From Bacteroidales bacterium M6 (GTDB lineage: Bacteria; Bacteroidota; Bacteroidia; Bacteroidales; Muribaculaceae): a stretch of DNA of 36,619 nucleotides. Below are positions 1-6,996 of the stretch, in pieces. Position numbers and translations under genes: made by a program. Below the pieces are notes generated by a model. That model was not told where the DNA came from and did not search any database. It saw only the letters and a list, made by a program, of their open reading frames with translations. The stretch lies in NCBI GenBank assembly GCA_001689485.1, contig LUJQ01000036.1, forward strand, positions 3,016 through 39,634, read 5' to 3'. How positions within the stretch are numbered: position 1 is the stretch's first letter; the number at the start of each line of letters is the position of its first letter.

Positions 1-131
1 ATCCATCACCCCAAATGTCCAACCTGCCGAAAGTTTAAGTGCATAAATCACTATGTGAAAGCGCAATGAAACGAAAACTGGGCGTTGCAAAAGGTTCAAT
101 TTTATGCTGAAAAACATGTTTTTTCTTGAGC
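1..131. other. No feature recognised at window start
   Basis: This is the region downstream of the caspase-like gene. A small AT-rich palindrome (AAAAACATGTTTTT) is present near 114-127; no gene or convincing terminator is visible. Confidence 0.4.
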
Positions 132-1745
132 CTATTGTATCGGCAGGTTTCGGACACGCATAAGAGCCTGCCCGTAGGATTCACCGGGCATCATGTTGCG
201 GAAGGCCATGGAGAGCATGGCGAACATGTTTACATGGCGGGGAACATTGTGTATCATCAACGAAACTTTCACAGGCACTCCCGACGGAAGGGCCGGCGCA
301 TCCCACAGGCGCTCCTCTCCTTTCATAAGAGTCATGCCGCCTCCTTTCATTTCATAGGCGTCGCCATTGAAATCCCAGGCGGTGGTGACATAGTCGTCGA
401 AGCCGAAACATGGTTCTTTGTCGACAAAAGAGCACTTCATGGCTTTTGACCCCATGTTGACAAACACTATGTCGACGAATACATTCTTACCCACGCGCCG
501 TGCGGGCGACACAGAGACCGTGAGATTGGGCACATCGTTTTCCACTATTATGGCCGGAACCGCGACAGGAACCGGCTGCTGCGCCACGGGTTGCTGATAT
601 ATGGGCTGCTGATACGCCGACTGAGTCTGGGCCGACGCCGTATATGCCGACGCCGAATTAGATACTGCCGCGCTTGCCACAGAAGTAAGCGTACGCAGGG
701 CGGTGCCAACGGGATTGAATACAAAATCGGACAGCAGAGTGCCGTTTACAATCGGACACTGGCGGCGTTCGGTGATGTCGTAGGTCGACTTCACCACGCG
801 GCTCATCATGTCGGAGAAGCCACGGCCACGGTCGGAAAGCGCATTTACGAACGCGGTTGTAAATGGACTGTTGTCGGAGTCGCCGTCGAGCGCCACCTGG
901 CCGCTGCGGGTGGAACAAATCACGGCAGTGCCGGGATTACCTTCCATAGTGGTGAGTCCGGCGGCAGCCGAGCGGGTCCAGGATGTCTTCACATCGCGAC
1001 ATGCATCGAGGCACACAATGCGGGTTTCAACGCCCGAGTTTTCAATACGTTCGAGCACATCGTAGGCATCGAGACAGCGGGTAAGCTCCGACTTGAACTC
1101 GAGGTTTGCGGTAACGGGTATGAGGTAGTTGCGTCCGTCTTCCTGCAGGCCGTGCCCCGAGTAGTAGAACATGGCCACATCGTATGAGCCGGCCTTTGCC
1201 GCAAAGGTGTTGAGCGCTGAAATCATATCGTTATAGTCGCAGTCGTATGCCTCATAGACATCGAAACCCAACTTTCCGAGCGATTCGGCAAGTGCCTCGG
1301 CATCGTACATGGGGTTGCGCAGCGACGATATATTGCTGTAGTTCGAATTACCTATAAGGAGCACCACCCGCTTCTCGGGAAACTTTGCAGCCTCGGGCGA
1401 GGCGGTGAACGCCATGTCGGCGCCTTCGGCCTTGCGTGTCGAGGCCTTGTTGACGCGCAAGAAGAAGTCGCGCACCGAGCTTACACCTTTTTTCGAAGCG
1501 AACTGGCGTGCTGAAAAGCGGTAAATGTTTCCGGTCCGTGTGTTTTTGGCCTCCATCTGCTGGCTGGGGTTCGCCCAGCGGATAGCATCGCCTTCGTCGA
1601 ACGAGTCGCCGACCTTGAGCTGGCGGCCGCCTATCGACACTTTGTCGTCGGTAAGGCGTGTGATGGTAAGCTTGTCGGCTGCGCTTACCGAAAGAGACAT
1701 GACACACGCCAGCAACAATATAATTACAAGTTTAAACTGTGGCAT
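132..1745 (-). CDS. Exported caspase-family (C14-like) cysteine protease
   Basis: Predicted metacaspase/paracaspase-like peptidase of 537 residues. An N-terminal signal peptide (hydrophobic residues 6-22, likely cut after the SVSA at 18-21) implies export. After about 100 residues of uncharacterised sequence, the caspase core begins with VVLLIGNSNY near residue 127. The catalytic dyad is visible: His198 in YYSGHG and Cys249 in CLDACRD. A Gln/Pro/Ala-rich linker near residues 365-400 leads to a C-terminal region of about 135 residues that resembles an Ig-like beta domain. The start overlaps the stop of the upstream CHASE2 gene by 14 nt, so the two are probably translationally coupled. LLAC at residues 11-14 resembles a lipobox but is a poor match. 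Family call is confident; substrate and activation are unknown. Confidence 0.88.
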   Translation of the reverse strand: MPQFKLVIILLLACVMSLSVSAADKLTITRLTDDKVSIGGRQLKVGDSFDEGDAIRWANPSQQMEAKNTRTGNIYRFSARQFASKKGVSSVRDFFLRVNKASTRKAEGADMAFTASPEAAKFPEKRVVLLIGNSNYSNISSLRNPMYDAEALAESLGKLGFDVYEAYDCDYNDMISALNTFAAKAGSYDVAMFYYSGHGLQEDGRNYLIPVTANLEFKSELTRCLDAYDVLERIENSGVETRIVCLDACRDVKTSWTRSAAAGLTTMEGNPGTAVICSTRSGQVALDGDSDNSPFTTAFVNALSDRGRGFSDMMSRVVKSTYDITERRQCPIVNGTLLSDFVFNPVGTALRTLTSVASAAVSNSASAYTASAQTQSAYQQPIYQQPVAQQPVPVAVPAIIVENDVPNLTVSVSPARRVGKNVFVDIVFVNMGSKAMKCSFVDKEPCFGFDDYVTTAWDFNGDAYEMKGGGMTLMKGEERLWDAPALPSGVPVKVSLMIHNVPRHVNMFAMLSMAFRNMMPGESYGQALMRVRNLPIQ

Positions 1746-2967
1746 AGGTATTGGATTTTAGTTTTTGTTGCGTTTTTATTCCGGTGTTATTTTTCAACAG
1801 ATCACTGTTCAGCCATCCCAGTGCGGTGAATGTTACCGCAGGCAGGAAAGTGATGAAGCTTTCCGCCATAATCAGATACATGGCAATGCTGAGCAGCGTG
1901 AGCAGGAATTCCCAGCCGAAAAACGACAGCAGTGTTCCCAGGGCCGGATGCCGCCGTACCCAGCCGAAGCGTTCCCATAGCGGCGAGGCGGACAGTACAC
2001 GATAGCATATCAGTCCGTATACAATGAATATAAACGACACGAACCACCAGTTCAGCAGATGCGCCCCTTGCCGCAGCTGGTCATAGGCGCAGCTTATAAG
2101 CACAGGGCCGGGCACGGAGCCTATATAGGTGTCGTGGGTGTCGCCGTCGCAATCGCCCACCACCACTATGCGGTCGCGCATCATCCCGGTCAGTTCGTCA
2201 TCGCTGTTCCAGCGCATCACCTGCGAACCCAGTAACGGGTAGCGCACCTGTCCGTCGGCACGTTCGGGCAGCAGAACATCGGACGGCAGAGGTATGAACA
2301 AAGTGTTGCGGCACAGCCGACCGCGGTCGGTATAGAAACAGCCGTGACGCCGTATGTCGCCGCCATCGATGCTCCGGTAGATTGTCAGGGGCATCGACTC
2401 GCCCGCAGGCTGCAGATACTGCCACCGAGTGAAACCGGTGGAGAGAGTGGCGCCATAGTCCGAAATCGAGGCGGCATGCAACGTTGAGCTGTCGGCGGCA
2501 TTGCCGTCGTCGGAATGGGCGCTGTAGGCAAAGCGCGGCAGGCGTGCCATCACGGCCCAGAGTGCGGAATCAGAGTCGGTGTACATGCCGTCGTCAAAAC
2601 GCACGTCGAGCACCAGAAAGCGGTAGTCGGCATTCTCGGCAACCTCGAGCAGATGCCGCAGCACGGCACGGTCGGTAATCACCGCCGAACCCATGGTGTC
2701 GCCGAAATCATCGAACACAGGCACCAGCTGCTTGTCGTAAGCCACATTGAGATACAGCACCGAGTCGTCGGTCTGATGGGCCACCCGCTCCGACATCAGC
2801 TCGATGAAAGCAAGCGAATCGACATCATCGAGCACCGGATAGGGATAGTTGTCGAGCAGATAGTCGCCTACCACAAGCGCCAGCGCCACTATAGCCGACA
2901 GCACCGCACGCCACAGCCGCGAATAAGGCGGCAATAGTCGGTGCAGAATATCGGCATCAAGGCGCAT
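1732..2967 (-). CDS. CHASE2-domain membrane protein without output domain
   Basis: A 411-residue membrane protein. TM1 lies at residues 19-38, followed by a large extracytoplasmic region (about 40-305). The CHASE2 hallmark is at 268-287: a VVVGD strand, then DTHDTY and a GxxPGP turn. About three further TM segments follow (roughly 306-322, 347-366 and 367-386). The protein ends about 25 residues later, so no kinase, cyclase or other cytoplasmic output domain is present. CHASE2 is known as an extracellular sensor domain in membrane receptors. The gene is first in an operon with the overlapping caspase-like gene, and a good Bacteroidetes promoter lies just upstream. A sensory or regulatory role for the exported protease is inference. 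Confidence 0.8.
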   Translation of the reverse strand: MRLDADILHRLLPPYSRLWRAVLSAIVALALVVGDYLLDNYPYPVLDDVDSLAFIELMSERVAHQTDDSVLYLNVAYDKQLVPVFDDFGDTMGSAVITDRAVLRHLLEVAENADYRFLVLDVRFDDGMYTDSDSALWAVMARLPRFAYSAHSDDGNAADSSTLHAASISDYGATLSTGFTRWQYLQPAGESMPLTIYRSIDGGDIRRHGCFYTDRGRLCRNTLFIPLPSDVLLPERADGQVRYPLLGSQVMRWNSDDELTGMMRDRIVVVGDCDGDTHDTYIGSVPGPVLISCAYDQLRQGAHLLNWWFVSFIFIVYGLICYRVLSASPLWERFGWVRRHPALGTLLSFFGWEFLLTLLSIAMYLIMAESFITFLPAVTFTALGWLNSDLLKNNTGIKTQQKLKSNTYATV

Positions 2968-2993
2968 GTGTGTGATTTTACAAGATTAAAACG

Positions 2994-3025
2994 CAAATAT
3001 ACGCATAATTACGCATATTTGCAAA
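2994..3025 (-). promoter_or_regulatory. Bacteroidetes-type promoter of the CHASE2-caspase operon
   Basis: On the minus strand a TTTG -33 element (3022-3025), a 20-bp spacer and TATATTTG (2994-3001) match the TTTG/TAnnTTTG consensus. The -7 element lies 27 bp before the CHASE2 start codon. Confidence 0.65.
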
Positions 3026-3035
3026 CATCGGGCTA

Positions 3036-3565
3036 TGGACCGGTTTTACTGCCCCGTTCATCCTTGCAGTATGGGGGATGATTGGTGTGTGCAGCTTGTT
3101 CATGCCTGATTTGTTATCTGTGCCAGGTGCAACCATTGACGACACGCACCATATAAACTATTTCCAGGCATTCAGCCTGGTATAGGTCAGGTAATGTTCC
3201 AGGGGGAGACGGTTATTGCCGGCTTATGTTTCCTTTCAGGCATTCTGATTAATTCCGGGGTAGGGGCGCTCTATGCTGTTGCAGGAACACTTATCCCTAT
3301 TCCTTTGGCGATGCTCCTGGATGTGGATGCTTCAAGCTTGAATGCCGGAATGATGGGGTATAATGGGGTGCTATGCGCTATAGCCATGGGAGGGGTTGCC
3401 TGGTAAAGTTGCATATGGGCAGTATGCTCGGTTGTGCTATCCACGGTGTTACAGATTATAGGGATAAATTCTGGTGTTATTACTTTGACAGCCCCGTTTG
3501 TCGTGTCTGTATGGATTATGATGGGTGTACAGAATCTGATTGGCACCATGGAGTCATGCAGATAG
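3036..3565 (+). pseudogene. Decayed urea transporter (UT family), C-terminal part
   Basis: Conceptual translation gives pieces of a urea transporter. First comes TGFTAPFILAVW, the end of repeat 1. A FQAFSLGIGQVMFQG stretch, reconstructed across the frameshift described below, opens repeat 2. AGLCFLSGILINSGVGALYA and GYNGVLCAIAMG follow, and then LTAPFVVSVW ends repeat 2. Three lesions are visible. The first roughly 100 residues are missing. A one-base deletion near 3180 moves the reading frame, leaving an in-frame TAG at 3183-3185. A TAA at 3404-3406 interrupts the second repeat, after which homologous sequence continues in the same frame to 3565. No urease genes are in view. The remnant starts next to the CHASE2 promoter, suggesting that a deletion removed its 5' end. 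Confidence 0.85.
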
Positions 3566-3610
3566 CTTTCATTATGGCATACATCACCCTCGCCATACGG
3601 GCAAAATGTA

Positions 3611-3649
3611 TGGCGGTGTTTCAAAATTCAGAATTTTGAAACACCGCCA
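3611..3649. terminator. Perfect 19-bp inverted repeat between convergent units
   Basis: Arms 3611-3629 and 3631-3649 are perfect reverse complements around one central base. The element lies between the end of the plus-strand urea transporter remnant and the end of the minus-strand lipoprotein gene. It probably acts as a bidirectional terminator hairpin, although there is no long T tract. A small palindromic repeat element is the alternative. Confidence 0.5.
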
Positions 3650-3728
3650 ACATTGTGCTGAGACAGCAGTCCTCTTTTCAAGATTTTATGACAATGATGG
3701 GTGATTCAAAGTCAGATAACCGGGAGGG

Positions 3729-4343
3729 TTATTCGGGGATTATGATATGGCTGCCGTCAGGTGATATTCCATAAGTCTTAGAGATATTTCCTTCTTTGTG
3801 GCTGACGCTTATGCTTGCGCCGTCAGCATTGATTTCGAAGTTGCTGATGTATGCGTTATCCTTGTAACCTGATGCTTCGATGGCCTCGTTGCAATATGTG
3901 GGTAGGTTGTCGAGATATTTTTTGATGTCATTGTAGGTAAACAGCATGTCTTTGTAGCCGTCATAGGTATCGACCAGGTCTTGACTTACCTGTGTGGATA
4001 CGGTGAGGCCGTAACGTTCATAATGATTGCGGCGGTCTTTCATATCGTCCCAGTCAAGCTGTTCCATTTTGTTTTTGTCGCCGGGTGATATAATCTGGAT
4101 GTGTGCGTGTGCTGTATTGTCGCCGGGACGGTAGTTGAACATGGTGGTGATTTCGGCAAATTCCACTTTGGTGGAATCGGTTCCGGCAACGTCCATGAGG
4201 TCGCACAGTTTTTCTTTCAGTTCCCCTGGGGCATCGCCGACTATGTTTTCTGGCACCGGGCCTGGGTTGAAGCTCCCACATGAGCTTGCCAAAGCGGCCA
4301 ATACCGATGCCGCAAGCATGTTTTTGACGAATTTATTTTTCAT
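3729..4343 (-). CDS. Hypothetical lipoprotein
   Basis: A 204-residue protein that I cannot assign to a family. The N-terminus (KNK, then a hydrophobic stretch, then LASSC) is a clear lipoprotein signal peptide with the lipid-anchored Cys at residue 22. The mature protein is soluble, acidic and charged, with no TM segment. The start ATG is preceded by a strong Bacteroidetes promoter (TTTG at 4411-4414, TAATTTTG at 4385-4392). A near-palindrome overlapping that promoter suggests repression by the TetR regulator encoded next upstream. Function unknown; a cell-envelope role is inferred only from the lipid anchor. Confidence 0.8.
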   Translation of the reverse strand: MKNKFVKNMLAASVLAALASSCGSFNPGPVPENIVGDAPGELKEKLCDLMDVAGTDSTKVEFAEITTMFNYRPGDNTAHAHIQIISPGDKNKMEQLDWDDMKDRRNHYERYGLTVSTQVSQDLVDTYDGYKDMLFTYNDIKKYLDNLPTYCNEAIEASGYKDNAYISNFEINADGASISVSHKEGNISKTYGISPDGSHIIIPE

Positions 4344-4384
4344 GAGGTTTTATTTAGGTTGGTTTATTGATTTTATTGCGAGGG

Positions 4385-4414
4385 CAAAATTACGAAAATA
4401 ATTTTAAAAACAAA
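4385..4414 (-). promoter_or_regulatory. Promoter of the lipoprotein gene
   Basis: On the minus strand TTTG (4411-4414), an 18-bp spacer and TAATTTTG (4385-4392) match the Bacteroidetes promoter consensus. The -33 element lies inside the candidate operator at 4407-4430. Confidence 0.6.
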
Positions 4415-4430
4415 CCGAGTGGTTGGTTTT
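4407..4430. promoter_or_regulatory. Candidate TetR operator over the lipoprotein promoter
   Basis: AAAACAAACC, GAGT, GGTTGGTTTT forms a 10-bp inverted repeat with one mismatch and a 4-bp centre. Its size and symmetry fit operators bound by TetR-family dimers. It covers the -33 box of the lipoprotein promoter, and a tetR gene is the adjacent upstream gene. The site-regulator pairing is inference. Confidence 0.45.
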
Positions 4431-4436
4431 GTGGCG

Positions 4437-4472
4437 AAAAAAAGCTGTAACCGGTTGACAGCTACAGCTTTT
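4437..4472 (-). terminator. Rho-independent terminator of the tetR gene
   Basis: On the minus strand AAAGCTGTA pairs with TACAGCTTT around an interrupted loop and runs into seven T residues. It lies about 30 bp after the tetR stop codon. Confidence 0.7.
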
Positions 4473-4504
4473 ATTTGTCATTGGCTTGAGATTGCCGCTG
4501 GTTA

Positions 4505-5176
4505 TCAGTTCTTTAGAAGGGAATAAATGAAGTGTAGTTTGTTTGCAAGCAGATTTGTGTCAAGCCCGTTGGAGAATGCTTGTTCGAACGATAATCCGAA
4601 AAACATATGTCGGAACATATAGGCGGCATCGTCAACGTTAACATCCTCACGCAGCTCTCCGTTATCTTTGGCTGCCTTTATTGCAGATTTCCATACGCTG
4701 TAATCCTGCTCGAATACAGAGGCTATTTTCTGTTCCACGTCAGGGTAGTACATGCGGGTCTGCATCAGCAGGTGGTAGTAATAGAAATTGAAACTGCAGC
4801 CCATCGGATTGCTGCTATCATCGAGCGTGGCGATGAGCTTTCCCATAGTCCGTTCCACTCCTGCAATATACTGGTCGATAAATTCTGACAAAGACCCTGC
4901 AGAGAATGTGAATTTGTTGGCAACAGACTGCATGCCGAAAACATATTTATCGACCACCGCCATAAACAAATCGAGCTTGAAGGGGTAGTAATAAATCAAT
5001 CCTGCTTTTGACAGCCCGCAGGCTTTGGCAATCTCCGTTTGGCTTGCCTTCTCATAGTTCATTTTGGCGAAAATGCGCAGGGCGTTTTCAAGCACTTCTT
5101 CACGGTTGGTTATCATCGGATTTACGGTTTGCAAGCTTATTGGCATTCCAGGTAAGGAATGCTGATGTAAGTTCAT
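4505..5176 (-). CDS. TetR/AcrR-family transcriptional regulator
   Basis: A 223-residue one-component repressor. The N-terminal TetR helix-turn-helix is clear at about residues 43-66 (SQTEIAKACGLSKAGLIYYY, then F and K). The remainder is a helical ligand-binding and dimerisation domain, whose ligand cannot be read from sequence. The first 20 residues look atypical, and an internal ATG at 5116 (MITNREEVLENA) would give a more standard TetR N-terminus, so the start is uncertain. A terminator follows the gene. The next gene downstream in the same direction is a lipoprotein whose promoter carries a palindrome, its likely target. Confidence 0.88.
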   Translation of the reverse strand: MNLHQHSLPGMPISLQTVNPMITNREEVLENALRIFAKMNYEKASQTEIAKACGLSKAGLIYYYPFKLDLFMAVVDKYVFGMQSVANKFTFSAGSLSEFIDQYIAGVERTMGKLIATLDDSSNPMGCSFNFYYYHLLMQTRMYYPDVEQKIASVFEQDYSVWKSAIKAAKDNGELREDVNVDDAAYMFRHMFFGLSFEQAFSNGLDTNLLANKLHFIYSLLKN

Positions 5177-5230
5177 TTATTTTATTGCGAAGATACGGAA
5201 TTTCAGACAATATCTAGGGGATAATGAAAA

Positions 5231-5262
5231 AAGCGCCGAATGGTGAGACCATATCGGCGCTT
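5231..5262 (-). terminator. Terminator of tRNA-Arg
   Basis: The minus strand carries a long GC-rich hairpin. Outer arms AAGCGCCGA/TCGGCGCTT and inner arms ATGGT/ACCAT are separated by one bulged base, with a three-base loop. A run of T follows (5225-5230). It begins 5 bp after the tRNA 3' end. Confidence 0.8.
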
Positions 5263-5266
5263 TATG

Positions 5267-5340
5267 TGATTCGCACAGGATTCAAACCTGTAACCTTCTG
5301 ATCCGTAGTCAGATGCTCTATTCAGTTGAGCTAGCGAGCC
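5267..5340 (-). tRNA. tRNA-Arg (anticodon ACG)
   Basis: A 74-nt cloverleaf can be folded by eye. The anticodon stem TCTGA/TCAGA carries the loop CTACGGA, giving anticodon ACG (read as ICG, Arg). The T stem ACAGG/CCTGT carries the loop TTTGAAT. Discriminator is A, and CCA is not encoded. Two features are odd. The acceptor arms GGCTCGC and GCGAATC leave a C3 x A70 mismatch and a G2-U71 wobble. Position 19 is A rather than G and position 56 is T rather than C, so the usual G19-C56 tertiary pair would be A19-U56. It has its own promoter and terminator. Confidence 0.88.
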
Positions 5341-5380
5341 AATCCTTTTCAATGTTCGCTTATCTTGCGAATTGCGAGTG

Positions 5381-5411
5381 CAAAGTTACGACATATTTTT
5401 AAATCTGCAAA
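5381..5411 (-). promoter_or_regulatory. Promoter of tRNA-Arg
   Basis: On the minus strand TTTG (5408-5411), a 19-bp spacer and TAACTTTG (5381-5388) give a full consensus match, 40 bp before the tRNA. Confidence 0.7.
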
Positions 5412-5457
5412 TCTTTTGGCGTGATTTTTCACCTGTTTTGAAAATATTTTTTCAAGA

Positions 5458-6762
5458 TTAGTTCTTGCCATCGATTTTGAAAATGGGGGATGCTTCTGCA
5501 ACCGCTTGGATTACAGTTGGTAATATGCTGCATAGGGAATCAAGCGCGGCTGCATGGGTGATAAGCGCTCCAGGTCGGTTTATTGAATCAATATATGGCT
5601 GGTTGTCGGCGGATGTGGTAAGTATTGTCACATTTTCGGGTAAAGCGGCGTTGTCTATCCGGCTTATGCCGGCAACCACTATCACAGGGATGCTTAAAGC
5701 CGAGGCTCGTTCTATAATAGCGCCTGCTATTTTGCCATGGAGTGATTGTGCGTCAAAACAGCCTTCCCCGGTAATTATGCAATTCGGAAGTGGGCTGGCT
5801 GGGACAGATGTGTCATATGCTGTTTCGTCAGCGTTGGTGGGAGCGGCATGGAGAATATCGTAGCTGTCGATGATATTGTCGGAACCTTTGATGCACCTGC
5901 ATCGCAGGATTCGGTGCAGGGCATATCCCAGTCCGCCTCCTGCGCCTTGGAAGGGTGGTTGGACGGAGGGTGTGTATAATGCGTTGTCGATAGCGTTACG
6001 GAAATTTTCCAGCGAGGCTCGCAGCATAGGCAGCTCTTTGACCTGAATCCCTTTTTGCGGTGCAAAGTCGAGTGCCGACATTTCGCCTTCGCACGATGGC
6101 AGCAATGGCACATCGACATCGGCCAATGCTGTTACTGCCTCTTTGATTGGGTTGCGGTCAATCCCGCTGAAATCTATGGAATAGATGGAAGAGAGATTGG
6201 CGGCTGTTATTGGCCTGACGGAAATCTGATTCCCTTCCACATCAAGGAACCTTGCTCCAAGGGCTTGTAACATGCCTGCTCCTGCATCGACAGTGGCCGT
6301 CCCGCCGATACATATGATTATGCGTTTGAAACCCTGTCGGAGCATTTCAAGTATGAACTCACCAAGTCCGTAGGTAGAGGCTTCCCACGGCCGTAGCGGC
6401 GGTGGGGCCAGCATGGCCAGCCCGACTATTGCAGCGGCATCGACAGCGCAGGTATCTCCGTTTTTAAAGAATCCGATTTCAATGTCATGCATCATTGCAT
6501 CATGGCCGGTTGTAGTGGCAGGGGAGAGGCCGAGATTCCGGGCTATTATTTCAGCTGTGCCTTCCCCTCCGTCGGCCATAGGGCATCGGAGGATTCCGGC
6601 GCCTGGAAACGCTTCAACCAGTGCGTCGGATATCAATGCGGTGACTTCCCCGGCGGTCAGGGTGCCTTTGAATTTGTCAGGGGCAACCATTATCATGGGG
6701 CGTTTCCCAATTTGCGGCTTTAATGATTTTCGTTTCCTTTGGAAGAATGATGTGAGTGACAT
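5458..6762 (-). CDS. Glycerate 2-kinase (GK-II/GarK family)
   Basis: Cytoplasmic kinase that phosphorylates D-glycerate using ATP, linking glycerate to glycolysis. Family motifs are clear: MVAPDKFKGTLTA at the N-terminus, PMADGGEGTAE, GGTATVDAGAGMLQALGARF, FAPQKG, GAGGGLGYALH, and TGEGCFDAQSLHGK near the C-terminus. The listed start gives 434 residues. Family proteins begin almost at the APDKFKG motif, so the internal ATG at 6696 (MIMVAPDK, 412 residues) is the more likely start. It is probably monocistronic: the next minus-strand feature is tRNA-Arg with its own promoter, and the upstream gene is divergent. Family assignment is secure; the phosphorylation position (2 versus 3) is inferred from the family. 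Confidence 0.92.
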   Translation of the reverse strand: MSLTSFFQRKRKSLKPQIGKRPMIMVAPDKFKGTLTAGEVTALISDALVEAFPGAGILRCPMADGGEGTAEIIARNLGLSPATTTGHDAMMHDIEIGFFKNGDTCAVDAAAIVGLAMLAPPPLRPWEASTYGLGEFILEMLRQGFKRIIICIGGTATVDAGAGMLQALGARFLDVEGNQISVRPITAANLSSIYSIDFSGIDRNPIKEAVTALADVDVPLLPSCEGEMSALDFAPQKGIQVKELPMLRASLENFRNAIDNALYTPSVQPPFQGAGGGLGYALHRILRCRCIKGSDNIIDSYDILHAAPTNADETAYDTSVPASPLPNCIITGEGCFDAQSLHGKIAGAIIERASALSIPVIVVAGISRIDNAALPENVTILTTSADNQPYIDSINRPGALITHAAALDSLCSILPTVIQAVAEASPIFKIDGKN

Positions 6763-6996
6763 TTGGCTTATGGAATATGAACGGGCAAATCATCATGGCA
6801 ACGAGTTCCAAAAATGATTCCATTCATCAAAAATAGCGATTTTTATTATTGCTTTTGCCGATTATGCGGGTAAAATTTGTTCCCTATATGATAAAGTGGC
6901 TAAATTCGCATTAAAGATAGAGTAGTAGGAACCATCATCCGGGAATAAAACACTGTGATGACTATTCCGGGTATAAATTGCCTAAGATAAAAGAAG

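Noticed and set aside
591..1187. Long plus-strand open frame antisense to the caspase-like gene
   Set aside because: No family features, no promoter, and the opposite strand carries clear caspase motifs.
1704..1715. Possible lipobox LLAC in the caspase-like protein
   Set aside because: Poor match at -2 and a better type I cleavage site (SVSA) follows; lipidation not supported.
2515..2937. Plus-strand open frame antisense to the CHASE2 gene
   Set aside because: Composition is a shadow of the GC-rich CHASE2 gene; no start context or known motif.
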